In this document: positions 43,106-52,208 of the stretch, one piece after another
How positions within the stretch are numbered: the first letter of the stretch is position 1
How the letters are laid out: every line of letters begins with the position of its first letter
NCBI RefSeq assembly: GCF_012913485.1
Contig: NZ_CP051774.1
Location: 1,116,001 to 1,180,000 of the forward strand
From: Luteolibacter luteus
Lineage (GTDB): Bacteria > Verrucomicrobiota > Verrucomicrobiia > Verrucomicrobiales > Akkermansiaceae
DNA: 64,000 nt
Reading direction: 5' to 3'
Made by a program: the position numbers and the translations under genes
Notes under the pieces: generated by a model
Databases searched by the model: none
The model's input: the letters and a program-made list of their open reading frames with translations, nothing else
What the model was told of the DNA's origin: nothing

Positions 43106-43714
43106 TCATCCTTCCTCCTCCTTCGCCCCTTCTGGACCGGAGGATCCCTTTGCAGGCGCGGAGTCGGAAGCGGCGGGCTCCTTGCCCGAGTCCTTGGACA
43201 AACCGATAACGCCGGCACCGATACGGTCTCCCGCGTTGCCTGTAGGCTGACCGCCGTCATCGGCCTTCGCATGAACAATCACCGCCCGGCCCAGAATTCC
43301 GTTTGGACCGGCATCCAATGTGATGTTGTCTACCGTCAGGGTCAGTGTCGCGGCGCCTTTCCCGTCGGCTACCAGATTCCCGAGATCACCGGCATGACGT
43401 TCCTCCTTGTCGGGCATGGCGTGCGGATGCTTGCCCGGATTAAAGTGATCTCCGGCGCTGGTAGCATCCCCGCTTCCGAGATCGCCGAATTGATGGATGT
43501 GAAAGCCATGATGGGCGTTGGGAGTGAGACCACCAATGCTCGCGGTCACTTTCACCCCCTCATCTGTCTTCTCAAAGGTCACGGAACCCATCACCTTGCT
43601 GTCGCCCACCGGTCTTACAATGGCGACGAGCTTGGAAGGTTCGACAGATTGGGCATGGAGCAAATTGGCCGCCATCGGCAGGAAGGCAGCGAGCAGGAGA
43701 TGTCGGCATTTCAT
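43106..43714 (-). CDS. sodC: Cu/Zn superoxide dismutase
   Basis: A 202-residue exported enzyme (signal peptide 1-21, LLHAQ). Copper ligands His72 and His74 (GFHIHQFGD), His90 (DHFNPGKHPH), His148 (VIVHAKADD), and zinc ligands including His98/His107 and Asp110 (RHAGDLGN) are present; Arg164 of the active-site rim is in NAGDRIGAGVIG. It dismutates superoxide outside the cytoplasm. Unusual: the Cys pair of the intrasubunit disulfide is missing (GAGVI where ACGVI is usual), and the last 30 residues are a Ser/Glu/Gly-rich tail. Confidence 0.9.
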   Translation of the reverse strand: MKCRHLLLAAFLPMAANLLHAQSVEPSKLVAIVRPVGDSKVMGSVTFEKTDEGVKVTASIGGLTPNAHHGFHIHQFGDLGSGDATSAGDHFNPGKHPHAMPDKEERHAGDLGNLVADGKGAATLTLTVDNITLDAGPNGILGRAVIVHAKADDGGQPTGNAGDRIGAGVIGLSKDSGKEPAASDSAPAKGSSGPEGAKEEEG

Positions 43715-43833
43715 GGTGGATTCCTATCCTGCACCTCCTATGCCACCGATTTTTCCGCAGGATCCTCAGCTGGAAAGATGGCTGGGCGGCTTTGCCTGTG
43801 CAATCTGCGGGTCCGCCGTGCAAGTTGAGCAGG

Positions 43834-45609
43834 CTAGGTAGCTGACTTCGCGCCCGTCGTTCCGACCCATACCTCGGGCGGAGTTGGCGGCATGTCGTCA
43901 CCTTCGACAACCGACCTCCCCGAACTCTTGATCAGATCCCGCACAAGGGAGATCCGCGGCCCATAGACCGGATGCCGCAAGAGGTCGCCGAGCGGACATT
44001 CGAGGCGATCTCCCCAAGTCCCGCGGCCATAGCTGCCCGGCAAATTGAAGCGCAGCGGAATGCCAAGCAGATCGCTACACATCAATACCGCCAACCTGCC
44101 TTTGGTTTGAAAAAGCGCGCCTTGGAACTTGCCGAGGAGCTCGTCGTCCAGCCCTTCGAACCCGGTCGAAGAACCGCCGGCAAAATCGAGCAGGGCCTTC
44201 AGATCTCTTGCCGACTTGCCCTCCGGATCCTCGCTTGAGGCTTGCTGAAGATGCAGAAGCAATTGCGCCAGCGGGGCGTTGTCATGGTTGGCATAGGCGA
44301 CAAGGCTGAGCTCACGGAACAGCCCGGGTGCTCGCACGGCACCTTCCTCTGTCCGTTCCAGTTGGGGGAAGCTGAGATTCGCAAGTCCCAGTTCGTGTAA
44401 GGCTCGTGTCATATAATCCGGCATCTCACCCATGATCTCCGCGACCAGATCCATGCTTCCCGCCGCCTCGATCAGGTGTCCGATGATCTCGCGTCCCTGT
44501 AGCTCATTCATCGCCGCACTGGTGGGATCGTCATCCGGTCCCGGGATGAACCGGGGTAACAGTCCTCCTGTCTGTTGAGCCGCCTCTTCCTCGCTTAAGC
44601 TGGAGAACTCCACGTGACGAGCTCCCCCAGCCCAAGGAAACATGTAGGCACGGAAATAGCCGCGAAGATGATCGAGGCGACAGCCGTGGAAAAACTCTGA
44701 CTCCCACCCAATGCGCTCCCTCAACCACTGGAACCCGGTCGAGCGATGGTTCTCCCAGCGATAGGGCGGCAGGCCCCAGTTTTGGCCCCAGCGTTCCGCG
44801 TCCTTGCTCGTATCGAAATGCGCGAGAGGCCGGGTTCCAAGGCTCCACTCTGTATCGAAAAGGGAAGGATTCGCCCACACATCCACACTATTCAAGCCAA
44901 CCCCGAAAGACATCTCCCCCATCAGCCTTACGCCACGCTCCTCGGCATGTGCCCGGACCTCCTTCCACTGCCGCCACGCCACCCACTGGATAAAGGCAAA
45001 TCCTGTCCTCAGCAGCTCGAGGCCCTCGCGCGTCGAATGCCGTTGTAGCCATGCTTCAGCCAGCTCATGGGTGCGGTGCTCCGGCCGCCAGTCATCCCAT
45101 ACGGTATTCCCCTCATATTCCCGGACCAGGGCACGAAACAAGGTATAGGGCCGCAACCACGACGCCTGCTCGTCTTGAAACCGGGCAAACTCCTCGTGCA
45201 TGCTAGAGGCATGAAGCCCCAAAAAATGATACGCGGTGGTCAGCAATATCTGCGTCTTCAAGGGATAGACCGCATCGTGCCTGACATTGCCCGAACGCAA
45301 TTGGCTTAACCATGATTCCGGTGCCGCTTGTTCTAACAAGGCATGCGTCAGGCCGGGGACCTCCTGCGGCGTCAGGCTCACATAAGCCGGGGAAAGAGCG
45401 CGGGAGCTGATCGGATTGTAGGGACTGTGATCACCGAAGGTCTCATGAATCGGCAACAGCTGGAGCACACTCATTCCCAACCCCGCGACAAAATCGACAG
45501 CATCTCTTACTGCAGCTGTATCGCCAATCCCCAGGTCACGATCGCTTCTCAGGGCGTAAACGGGAACGAGCATTCCTGCCCGCCGCCGGTCGAGTATCGA
45601 GGCATTCAT
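43834..45609 (-). CDS. malQ: 4-alpha-glucanotransferase (amylomaltase, GH77)
   Basis: A 591-residue GH77 enzyme. The nucleophile is Asp313 (CRLDHLRGYF), the acid/base Glu391 (VAEIMGE), and the third acid Asp443 in YANHDN. Family segments PLQLLPIHETFGDHSPYNPISSRALSPAYVSL-like and GEMSFGVGLNSVDVWANPSLF are present (the first is abbreviated by me from residues 49-79). It transfers maltooligosaccharides between 1,4-alpha-glucans in the cytosol. It starts 7 nt after the ferritin-like gene, suggesting an operon. Confidence 0.92.
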   Translation of the reverse strand: MNASILDRRRAGMLVPVYALRSDRDLGIGDTAAVRDAVDFVAGLGMSVLQLLPIHETFGDHSPYNPISSRALSPAYVSLTPQEVPGLTHALLEQAAPESWLSQLRSGNVRHDAVYPLKTQILLTTAYHFLGLHASSMHEEFARFQDEQASWLRPYTLFRALVREYEGNTVWDDWRPEHRTHELAEAWLQRHSTREGLELLRTGFAFIQWVAWRQWKEVRAHAEERGVRLMGEMSFGVGLNSVDVWANPSLFDTEWSLGTRPLAHFDTSKDAERWGQNWGLPPYRWENHRSTGFQWLRERIGWESEFFHGCRLDHLRGYFRAYMFPWAGGARHVEFSSLSEEEAAQQTGGLLPRFIPGPDDDPTSAAMNELQGREIIGHLIEAAGSMDLVAEIMGEMPDYMTRALHELGLANLSFPQLERTEEGAVRAPGLFRELSLVAYANHDNAPLAQLLLHLQQASSEDPEGKSARDLKALLDFAGGSSTGFEGLDDELLGKFQGALFQTKGRLAVLMCSDLLGIPLRFNLPGSYGRGTWGDRLECPLGDLLRHPVYGPRISLVRDLIKSSGRSVVEGDDMPPTPPEVWVGTTGAKSAT

Positions 45610-45616
45610 CGCTCGC

Positions 45617-46177
45617 TTAGGCTTTCCATGCGGAGCGGATCATCTCCCCTGCGAGCTGGGCCGCCGCCGGATTCACCAGCGGTGCATCCTTCGCAAGCTC
45701 GGACGCGACGATCAATGGCAGATGTTCACCCAGGGCCATCACCGCCAGGGCTGCAGACTTCAGGCTTTCCTGTGCCAATGAAGCGGTTTCGGTGTGACCG
45801 GTGGCGAGCCCCAAGGTCAACAGCATCGAGTAGCTGGTCGCGGCCACATTCATCGCCACGATGTCATCACGTAGCATCCTTGAGACCGGATGTTCTCGCA
45901 GCCTGCCATAAACGCCAGCGAGGGCCCCGGTGATGGCGGTGACCCCCTCCTTCAAAATCGCCCCCACGCTTCCCCCTTCGTCCGCTGAGATCCGCTTGAA
46001 GTTGTCGATGCGCGCCTCACCCGCCTTCGCCAACTGGCCCAAGAGGGAGGCCAGTTCGGGAAAGTCCTTGAGCCGCTCGTCCTCCAGTTGCCCTTCGATC
46101 GCATTCACGATATCGCGTTCCATGCCGATCACATCGTTAACGTACTGCTTCAGGTTGCCGTGGTGCTTTTCGTCCAT
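45617..46177 (-). CDS. Ferritin-like (DUF892-type) helical protein
   Basis: A 186-residue all-helical protein: LKQYVNDVIGMERDIVNAIEGQ, FPELASLLGQLAKAGEARIDNFKRI, LREHPVSRMLRDDIVAMNVAATSY and SAALAVMALGEHLPLIVASEL. The Glu and His spacing is compatible with a di-iron ferritin-like bundle, as in YciE/YciF (DUF892). Those are stress-induced proteins of unclear role. ATG 46177 has a good GGAAAGGTGGGG upstream. Operon with malQ. Confidence 0.7.
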   Translation of the reverse strand: MDEKHHGNLKQYVNDVIGMERDIVNAIEGQLEDERLKDFPELASLLGQLAKAGEARIDNFKRISADEGGSVGAILKEGVTAITGALAGVYGRLREHPVSRMLRDDIVAMNVAATSYSMLLTLGLATGHTETASLAQESLKSAALAVMALGEHLPLIVASELAKDAPLVNPAAAQLAGEMIRSAWKA

Positions 46178-46519
46178 CCCCACCTTTCCGCAGCATCCAT
46201 GCCGGTGCGGGGAGTGCAGGAAAACCGCAGAACCGGGTCATATCGCGGCGCAACTCGCAACGGATTGAAGCGAAAGCTGCACGCCCCCGCAGGGTCTGTG
46301 GGCACGGCGCAGGCGAATGCCGGAACAACTTGAAGACTTGACCCACATCGACCGGACTTCGGCTCTCGTCCCACTGGATCGCGGAGGAGCGCTGGGACGG
46401 GTCCGCCTTGAAGCCGATCCGGCCGCGCGGATCCAGCCGTACCCTTGCGAATGAGGGGATTCTGGTTGAACATCCGAAATCGGGTATCCCAAGCTTGGGT
46501 CCCGCGCTCAACCCCGCTG
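46178..46519. other. 342-bp divergent spacer without a supported gene
   Basis: Reading frames exist on both strands but none has a plausible start or family pattern. The segment presumably holds the promoters of the ferritin-like/malQ operon and of the GAF/PAS kinase. No palindrome or repeat stands out. Confidence 0.5.
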
Positions 46520-48643
46520 ATGCCACCTCCAAGCCAGACCCCAGACCCGGAGAATCAGGATCAAATCCCCGGGGATCGCAGCGGAAGTGATCCATCGGCT
46601 GCAGAGCCTGTCGGCAGATTGTTTTTGGCGAGACTTGGCGAAGTCCTGCGGATGTTGCGAGACCCAATCGAGATCCAGGAAACCGCATGCCGCCTTCTAG
46701 GGGAGTATTTCGGTGCCGATCGTGTTGGATACGCGGAGGTGCAAGAGGACGGCGAGACAGTGATGATTACCCGGAGCTACACGGAAGGCCAGCCGAGTCT
46801 TGAGGGACTCTACCGTCTCGACGATTACGGGCCCGATTTGCTACACGCTTTCAGGGAAGGCCGCACCGTAGTGCGTCCGGATATTGCTAATGACCGGCTA
46901 CTTACAGACGCTGAGAAGCGGGCTCACGCCATTTTGAATCTGGGGGCCACGCTGAACAAGCCGCTGCTCAAGCACGGGGAACTCTTCGGCATTCTCTTCG
47001 TCCACTTCTTTCAGGCTCACGAATTCACCGAGGAGGAGCTCATTCTCACCGAGGAGACGGCCGAGCGAACCTGGGCAGCAGCGGCCAGGGCTCGCTCGGA
47101 GGAAGCATTGCTTCTCTCCGAAGGACGTTACCGGACTCTCTTTGAATCCATTGATGAAGGCTTCTGCCTCATCGAGGTTCTATTCGACGAGAAGGACACC
47201 CCATTTGACTACCGCTTTCTTGAGGCGAACCCGGCCTTCGAACGTCACACCGGACTTTCAAACGCGGTAGGTCGGACCGTCCGGGAAATGGTACCAGCTC
47301 ACGAATCACACTGGTTTCAGATCTACGGCCACATCGCGCGGACCGGCATTGCCCGCCGATTCGAACAGACTGCGGACGCACTCGGTCGTCTCTACGACGT
47401 GTATGCCTTTCGCGTCGGCGATCCTGCGGCACATCAGGTCGCCGTGCTTTTCAATGACGTGAGCACCCGGAAAGCCGCGGAGCGAAAAATCCAGGAAAAT
47501 GAGGAGCGGCTTCGAACCTTGTTCGAATCGATGACAGAAGGCTTCGTGATCAAGGAAGCGGTTACCGATGAGAACGGGCAGATCACGGACTTCCGCTTCA
47601 TCGAGTGCAATCCTGCCTTCAGCCGCATGACCGGACTCACCGATCCGGCCGGCTGCAGGGTCAGCGAACTCACCCCAAATGCGGAACCGATCTGGTTTGA
47701 GAGCCTCACCCGGGTTCTCGCCAGCGGAGATCCGGTCCGCTTTGAAACCCGGATCTCTCGTAGCGAATGCTGGTGGGAAGTTTCCGTCAGCCGAATCGGC
47801 GGTCCCGGAAGCCATCGTGTCGCGATTGTGCTGATGGATGTCACCGCACGGAAATCGTCGGAAGCGGCACTGGCCAAAGCACGCGAGGAGCTGGAGATCC
47901 GCGTGGCCGAGCGGACCAGCGATCTGCAGAAAGCCATGACACGTCTGCAGTCCGAGGCTGCGGAACGGGAAAGGCTCGAACGGGACCGACACGACCTGCT
48001 CCGGCGGCAGGTGAGAACCCAAGAGGAAGAACGAAAGCGGATCTCCCGGGAACTACACGACAATCTTGGCCAGTATCTGACCGCTGTGATGCTGCGGGTC
48101 CAACTTTTGCGGAAGTCCTTCGAATCGGGAGACTCGATCGATAGCATCACCAGCACGATCGAGGACCTGAAGACCGTGGTGGATTCCCTCATGAAGGCCT
48201 CCCATCGCCAGGCATGGGAACTTCGGCCCGCGGAACTCGATCACTTTGGGCTGGAGCCCGCGCTGAGAGCCTACGTCACGGACTGGAGTGAGCGCACTGG
48301 TATCGCTACCACTTTCGATTCCTCGCATTGGCATGAAGTCCGCCTTCATGCTGATTGTGAAATCGCATTGTATCGGGTTGTTCAAGAAGCCCTGACCAAT
48401 GTTGCGCGACATGCGGTGGCCGAGGAAGTCACGGTCACATTGAAGTCAAATGGAGATATTGAGGTCCAAGTGAAGGACGACGGAAAAGGTTTCGACCCCG
48501 AGATCCCAACCAAACGTTTGGGTCTGCTGGGCATGAAAGAGCGGATCTCCCTTGTGGAAGGCTGTCTCACCATCGATTCCGCACCAGGAAGCGGCACCGT
48601 GGTTTCCGCAAAGGTTTCGCGACCCACCTGTTCTTCCTCTTGA
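46520..48643 (+). CDS. GAF-PAS-PAS sensor histidine kinase (HisKA_3)
   Basis: A soluble kinase of about 707 residues: GAF-like domain (33-190, EYFGADRVGYAEV, LLKHGELFGILFVH), two PAS domains (196-317 and 324-444, each starting with LRTLFES), a coiled coil (EELEIRVAERTSDLQKAM) and a HisKA_3/HATPase core. The phospho-acceptor is His513 (RISRELHDNLGQYL); VVQEALTNVARHA and DDGKGFD form the ATP site. No transmembrane helix is seen, so it senses cytosolic signals. An alternative ATG at 46451 adds 23 residues. It converges on a NarL-type regulator with a gap of 5 bp, the likely partner. Confidence 0.88.
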   Translation: MPPPSQTPDPENQDQIPGDRSGSDPSAAEPVGRLFLARLGEVLRMLRDPIEIQETACRLLGEYFGADRVGYAEVQEDGETVMITRSYTEGQPSLEGLYRLDDYGPDLLHAFREGRTVVRPDIANDRLLTDAEKRAHAILNLGATLNKPLLKHGELFGILFVHFFQAHEFTEEELILTEETAERTWAAAARARSEEALLLSEGRYRTLFESIDEGFCLIEVLFDEKDTPFDYRFLEANPAFERHTGLSNAVGRTVREMVPAHESHWFQIYGHIARTGIARRFEQTADALGRLYDVYAFRVGDPAAHQVAVLFNDVSTRKAAERKIQENEERLRTLFESMTEGFVIKEAVTDENGQITDFRFIECNPAFSRMTGLTDPAGCRVSELTPNAEPIWFESLTRVLASGDPVRFETRISRSECWWEVSVSRIGGPGSHRVAIVLMDVTARKSSEAALAKAREELEIRVAERTSDLQKAMTRLQSEAAERERLERDRHDLLRRQVRTQEEERKRISRELHDNLGQYLTAVMLRVQLLRKSFESGDSIDSITSTIEDLKTVVDSLMKASHRQAWELRPAELDHFGLEPALRAYVTDWSERTGIATTFDSSHWHEVRLHADCEIALYRVVQEALTNVARHAVAEEVTVTLKSNGDIEVQVKDDGKGFDPEIPTKRLGLLGMKERISLVEGCLTIDSAPGSGTVVSAKVSRPTCSSS

Positions 48644-48648
48644 TCCTC

Positions 48649-49356
48649 TCAGCCAAGCTCGGGAGCTTCCAATCCGCCTCGTCCTAGCTCTACCCAAAGT
48701 ACGGCCTCCCGGATCACTGCAGCGGCATCCGGCAGGGAAAGCTTGGTGCGGATATTCCCTCGGTGTGCATCCACCGTCCTCGGGCTGATGTGAAGCTTCT
48801 CGCCAATCTGCGTGGTATTTAGGCCTTGTCCCAGGAGTTGGAAAATCTCCAGCTCCCGATCTGTTAGAATGGCGGGACCCAATGAGGTGGTCGGTCGCCC
48901 GCCCATGGCCATGCGGCTCACGATGTGTCGGGAGACTCTTTTGCTCAGATACACCGAGCCCGTCAGCACCTCCTCCACCGCCTTCAGGAATTGATCGCTG
49001 TCGGTTCCTTTGGGAAGGTAGCCGCGCCCTCCAGCCCGGAGGACACGCTCCGCGTAGAGCATTTCATCGTGCATCGAGTAGACCAGCACCGGGATCTCCG
49101 GACAGAATGCCTGTAGATCCTTCAGCAACTCCAACCCACTGCGATCCGGCAGCGTGATATCCATCACCACGAGATTCGGCCTCAGGGCCGGGATGAGTTC
49201 AATTGCCTCACTGGCATTCGACGCTTCACCGCAGACCCTGTAAGCGGTCTCTGCGTGGATGAGATGGCGTAGCCCTCCCCGGAGCATCGGATGATCGTCC
49301 ACCAGGAAGATCTTCTGCTCCGTCCCGTTTATGGATAGTGGACGGGATGAACTCAC
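48649..49356 (-). CDS. NarL/FixJ family response regulator
   Basis: A 235-residue regulator with Asp20/Asp21 (FLVDDHPML), phospho-acceptor Asp66 (VVMDITLPDRSG), Lys in YLPKGTDS, and a LuxR-type HTH (LTDRELEIFQLLGQGLNTTQIGEKLHISPRTVDAHRGNI). It is arranged tail-to-tail with the GAF/PAS kinase, so they are probably partners though not co-transcribed. The start is GTG at 49356. Confidence 0.9.
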   Translation of the reverse strand: MSSSRPLSINGTEQKIFLVDDHPMLRGGLRHLIHAETAYRVCGEASNASEAIELIPALRPNLVVMDITLPDRSGLELLKDLQAFCPEIPVLVYSMHDEMLYAERVLRAGGRGYLPKGTDSDQFLKAVEEVLTGSVYLSKRVSRHIVSRMAMGGRPTTSLGPAILTDRELEIFQLLGQGLNTTQIGEKLHISPRTVDAHRGNIRTKLSLPDAAAVIREAVLWVELGRGGLEAPELG

Positions 49357-49922
49357 GGCTTAACCTTCTTCATCAGGGATTCTCCACAACCGGGGAAAAC
49401 AAAAATCTCCCCACGAACAAACGATCCATTGATTGGCATCGCACGGCTCTCGCGCTGTTCCATGATGTCAGCTTTATACCTTCCTCTTTGCACCCCCCGC
49501 GGCGGCCTTCATCTATTCAGGCACGCGAAGCCCAAGCCCCCTTAATGCGTGGCACAGCGGCTCTTCGCCTCTTTGGTATCTTGGCAGCGCGATTTTCGGG
49601 GACAGTGAGGCATGGATGGGAATCAATTCTTGAAAGGGTGCTCGCAGCCCTGTGTCTAACGGGGCGCGCATGTTGCGTTGATAAAAACAGGAGGCTTGCT
49701 GATCGTTCAATCCCAAGGCTGTACGCAGCGCCGCTTGAAGCGACTAGGTAAATTTCTTAGGCATTTTTGCGGTTTTGCCTAGAAGCTGAACGCGGCAGAT
49801 TAAACGCCTCCTACAAGTGCGCTTTGCACCCCGGTCATTGTATTATGCATCGCAGTTGTGCGGTTGCCGCCTTGCTCCCGCAGGGAAACGACCGGCGGCA
49901 CACCCCTAGCTAGAGAAGCGCC
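49357..49922. other. 566-bp spacer with a hairpin but no supported gene
   Basis: The divergent stretch between the response regulator and the GT4 gene has lower GC than the neighbouring genes and no convincing reading frame. At 49754-49784 TTCT-TAGGCA pairs with TGCCTA-GAA around a T-rich 12-nt loop. At 49678-49694 TTGATAAAAACAGGAGG resembles the right side of the hairpin at 11098. Promoters for both flanking genes must lie here. Confidence 0.45.
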
Positions 49923-52208
49923 ATGTATTCCGGCAGCTCTTCTCTCGAAACTCTTCCCAGTTATCAAAATAAGACACCTTTCAAGAAGATCGCATTTCTC
50001 GGAACTTATACCCCTCGCCGCTGCGGGATCGCGACATTTACAAACGATCTATTGCAGGCCGTCTCGGGCGCAGCTCCTTCCGCGGAGCTGCAGGTGGTCG
50101 CCATGGGAAGCCCGGACGCCTATCCCCCCGAGGTGAAGCTGAGCCTGCCAGAGGATGACCCCGCACGATATCGGAGGGCAGGTGAGCAATTGAACCGCTC
50201 CGGGATCGACCTGCTTTGCGTGCAGCATGAATTCGGGATCTTCGGAGGACCGGCAGGGAGTTATCTTATTCCCATGCTCCGGGAGTTGAAGATGCCGGTG
50301 GTGACGACCTTTCATAGCCTCCTGCGTTCTCCTGATGTGGCCCAGCGCAAGGTGATGGATGAGCTGGTGAAGCGAAGCCAGCGCCTGGTGGTAATGGCGG
50401 AGCATGGTGCGGAAATCCTGAGGGAAGTTTACAGCGCTGATCCGAAGCGGATCGATGTCATTCCTCATGGAATCCCCGACTTTACCTTTGCGGAGACCGC
50501 ACCGGCCAAGGAGGAACTCGGATTCACCGGACGAGAGGTGATGCTCACCTTCGGCCTCCTCGGACCAGGAAAGGGCATCGAGTATGCGATCCGGTCTCTA
50601 CCTGAGATCACTGCGCGGCATCCGGAGATACTCTACGTGGTGCTCGGTGCCACCCATCCGAATCTCGTTGCCCGTGAGGGAGAGCGATATCGCGAAGGCC
50701 TGTTGGACCTGGCTCGGGAACTCGGGGTCAGCGACAATCTCTACTTCGAGAATCGCTACGTCCCGATGCAGGACCTCAAGCGCTACATGGCAGCCGCCGA
50801 CATTTACCTTACCCCCTATCCCAATGAGGCCCAGATTACCTCTGGAACGCTTGCCCAAGCTTTCGGAGCCGGTAAGGCAGTGGTCTCTACACCTTATTGG
50901 CATGCGAAGGAGTTGCTCGGTGACGGCGGCGGTATCTTGGTGCCGTCGAGGAACTCCGCTGCAATCGCTGTCGCCGTCAATGCGCTGCTCGACGATCCGG
51001 TGCAGATGAACGCCCTGCGTCGCCGGGCTTTTCGTGAAGGGCGCGAGATGGTGTGGTCCAAAGTGGGCGAACGCTACGTGAAGAGCTTCCGGGACGCGGC
51101 AGCATCGGCACCAGTCAAAACCGGCTCTCCTTGGCGTGCCAGGGCGTTGCCAGAGTTGAAGCTCGATCACATCGACCGGATGACCGATGGCACCGGCATC
51201 TTCCAGCACGCCACCTTCGAAGTGCCGAACTTTCACGAAGGTTACTGCACCGACGATAACGCGCGTGCCTTCCTCCTGGCCATGCAGAGCGGCGAGGCCA
51301 CCGACTCGCCCCAACTATGGCAGATGACCTCCACGTACCTGGCTTTCCTCACGGCAGCATTCAACGAGAGCAATGGCCGCTTCCGCAATTTCATGAATCA
51401 TTCCCGCCAATGGCTGGAGGAGGCAGGCAGTGAGGATAGCCATGGCCGCGCCCTGTGGGCGCTGGGAACCGGAGCAGCCCTCGCCCGTCGGGATGGATGG
51501 CGCTTGCTAAGCGCCAAGCTTTTCAGCGCCGCTCTACCCGCGGTTGAATCCTTCACCTCGCCCCGGGCATGGGCCTTCACGCTGCTCGGACTGCACGAGT
51601 ATCTGGGCATCTGTCCCGGTGACCAGCAAGCACACCGCCTGCGCACCGAATTGGTGGATCGCTTGATCACCGGCTGGGACACCTATTCCTCGAACGACTG
51701 GCCTTGGTTCGAAGGCATCCTCAGCTACGACAATGCCCGCCTTCCCCAAGCACTGATCCTGAGCGGCAGCATGCTGCCGGAATCCCGCGCGCTTGAGATC
51801 GGCCTTACTTCTCTCGATTGGCTTGCCGGTATCCAGACGGCAGGCTTCGGCCACTTCCGCCCGATCGGGAACAATGGCTTCTACGTGCAGAACGGGGAGC
51901 GCAGCGATTTCGATCAACAACCTGTAGAGGCCCAAGCGACGGTCGCGGCCTGCATTGCGGCGTGGCGCGTCAGCCGTGAACAGCACTGGCTCACCGAGGC
52001 CGATCGCGCCTTCGATTGGTTCCTTGGACGGAACGATGTCGGCTTGGCCCTTCACGATGCCGACACGGGCGGCTGCTGCGACGGACTGCAACCCGACCGC
52101 GTGAATGCAAATCAAGGGGCCGAATCAACACTTGCATTCGCCCTGTCCCTCGCCGAGCTACGAGAGGCGCTGGCTTCCAGCGCGGAATTTGCCAAACAGA
52201 TCGCATGA
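49923..52208 (+). CDS. GT4 glycosyltransferase fused to a six-hairpin glycosidase-like domain
   Basis: A 761-residue protein. The GT-B part (about 20-395) has KKIAFLGTYTPRRCGIATFT, CVQHEFGIFGGPAG, VIPHGIPDF, LTFGLLGPGKGIEYAI and the GT4 E-x7-E region PNEAQITSGTLAQAFGAGKAVV. The C-terminal part (about 410-755) is helical with motifs such as EGYCTDDNARAFLLAMQ, FRNFMNHSRQW and DFDQQPVEAQATVAACIAAW, consistent with an (alpha/alpha)6 barrel. It would be cytosolic (no signal peptide). It overlaps the GH130 gene by ATGA; the two form a conserved-looking pair. The sugar donor and product are unknown. Confidence 0.85.
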   Translation: MYSGSSSLETLPSYQNKTPFKKIAFLGTYTPRRCGIATFTNDLLQAVSGAAPSAELQVVAMGSPDAYPPEVKLSLPEDDPARYRRAGEQLNRSGIDLLCVQHEFGIFGGPAGSYLIPMLRELKMPVVTTFHSLLRSPDVAQRKVMDELVKRSQRLVVMAEHGAEILREVYSADPKRIDVIPHGIPDFTFAETAPAKEELGFTGREVMLTFGLLGPGKGIEYAIRSLPEITARHPEILYVVLGATHPNLVAREGERYREGLLDLARELGVSDNLYFENRYVPMQDLKRYMAAADIYLTPYPNEAQITSGTLAQAFGAGKAVVSTPYWHAKELLGDGGGILVPSRNSAAIAVAVNALLDDPVQMNALRRRAFREGREMVWSKVGERYVKSFRDAAASAPVKTGSPWRARALPELKLDHIDRMTDGTGIFQHATFEVPNFHEGYCTDDNARAFLLAMQSGEATDSPQLWQMTSTYLAFLTAAFNESNGRFRNFMNHSRQWLEEAGSEDSHGRALWALGTGAALARRDGWRLLSAKLFSAALPAVESFTSPRAWAFTLLGLHEYLGICPGDQQAHRLRTELVDRLITGWDTYSSNDWPWFEGILSYDNARLPQALILSGSMLPESRALEIGLTSLDWLAGIQTAGFGHFRPIGNNGFYVQNGERSDFDQQPVEAQATVAACIAAWRVSREQHWLTEADRAFDWFLGRNDVGLALHDADTGGCCDGLQPDRVNANQGAESTLAFALSLAELREALASSAEFAKQIA

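Noticed and set aside
49338..49751. 137-codon frame on the plus strand after the response regulator start
   Set aside because: No domain, poor codon usage, and it begins inside the regulator gene.
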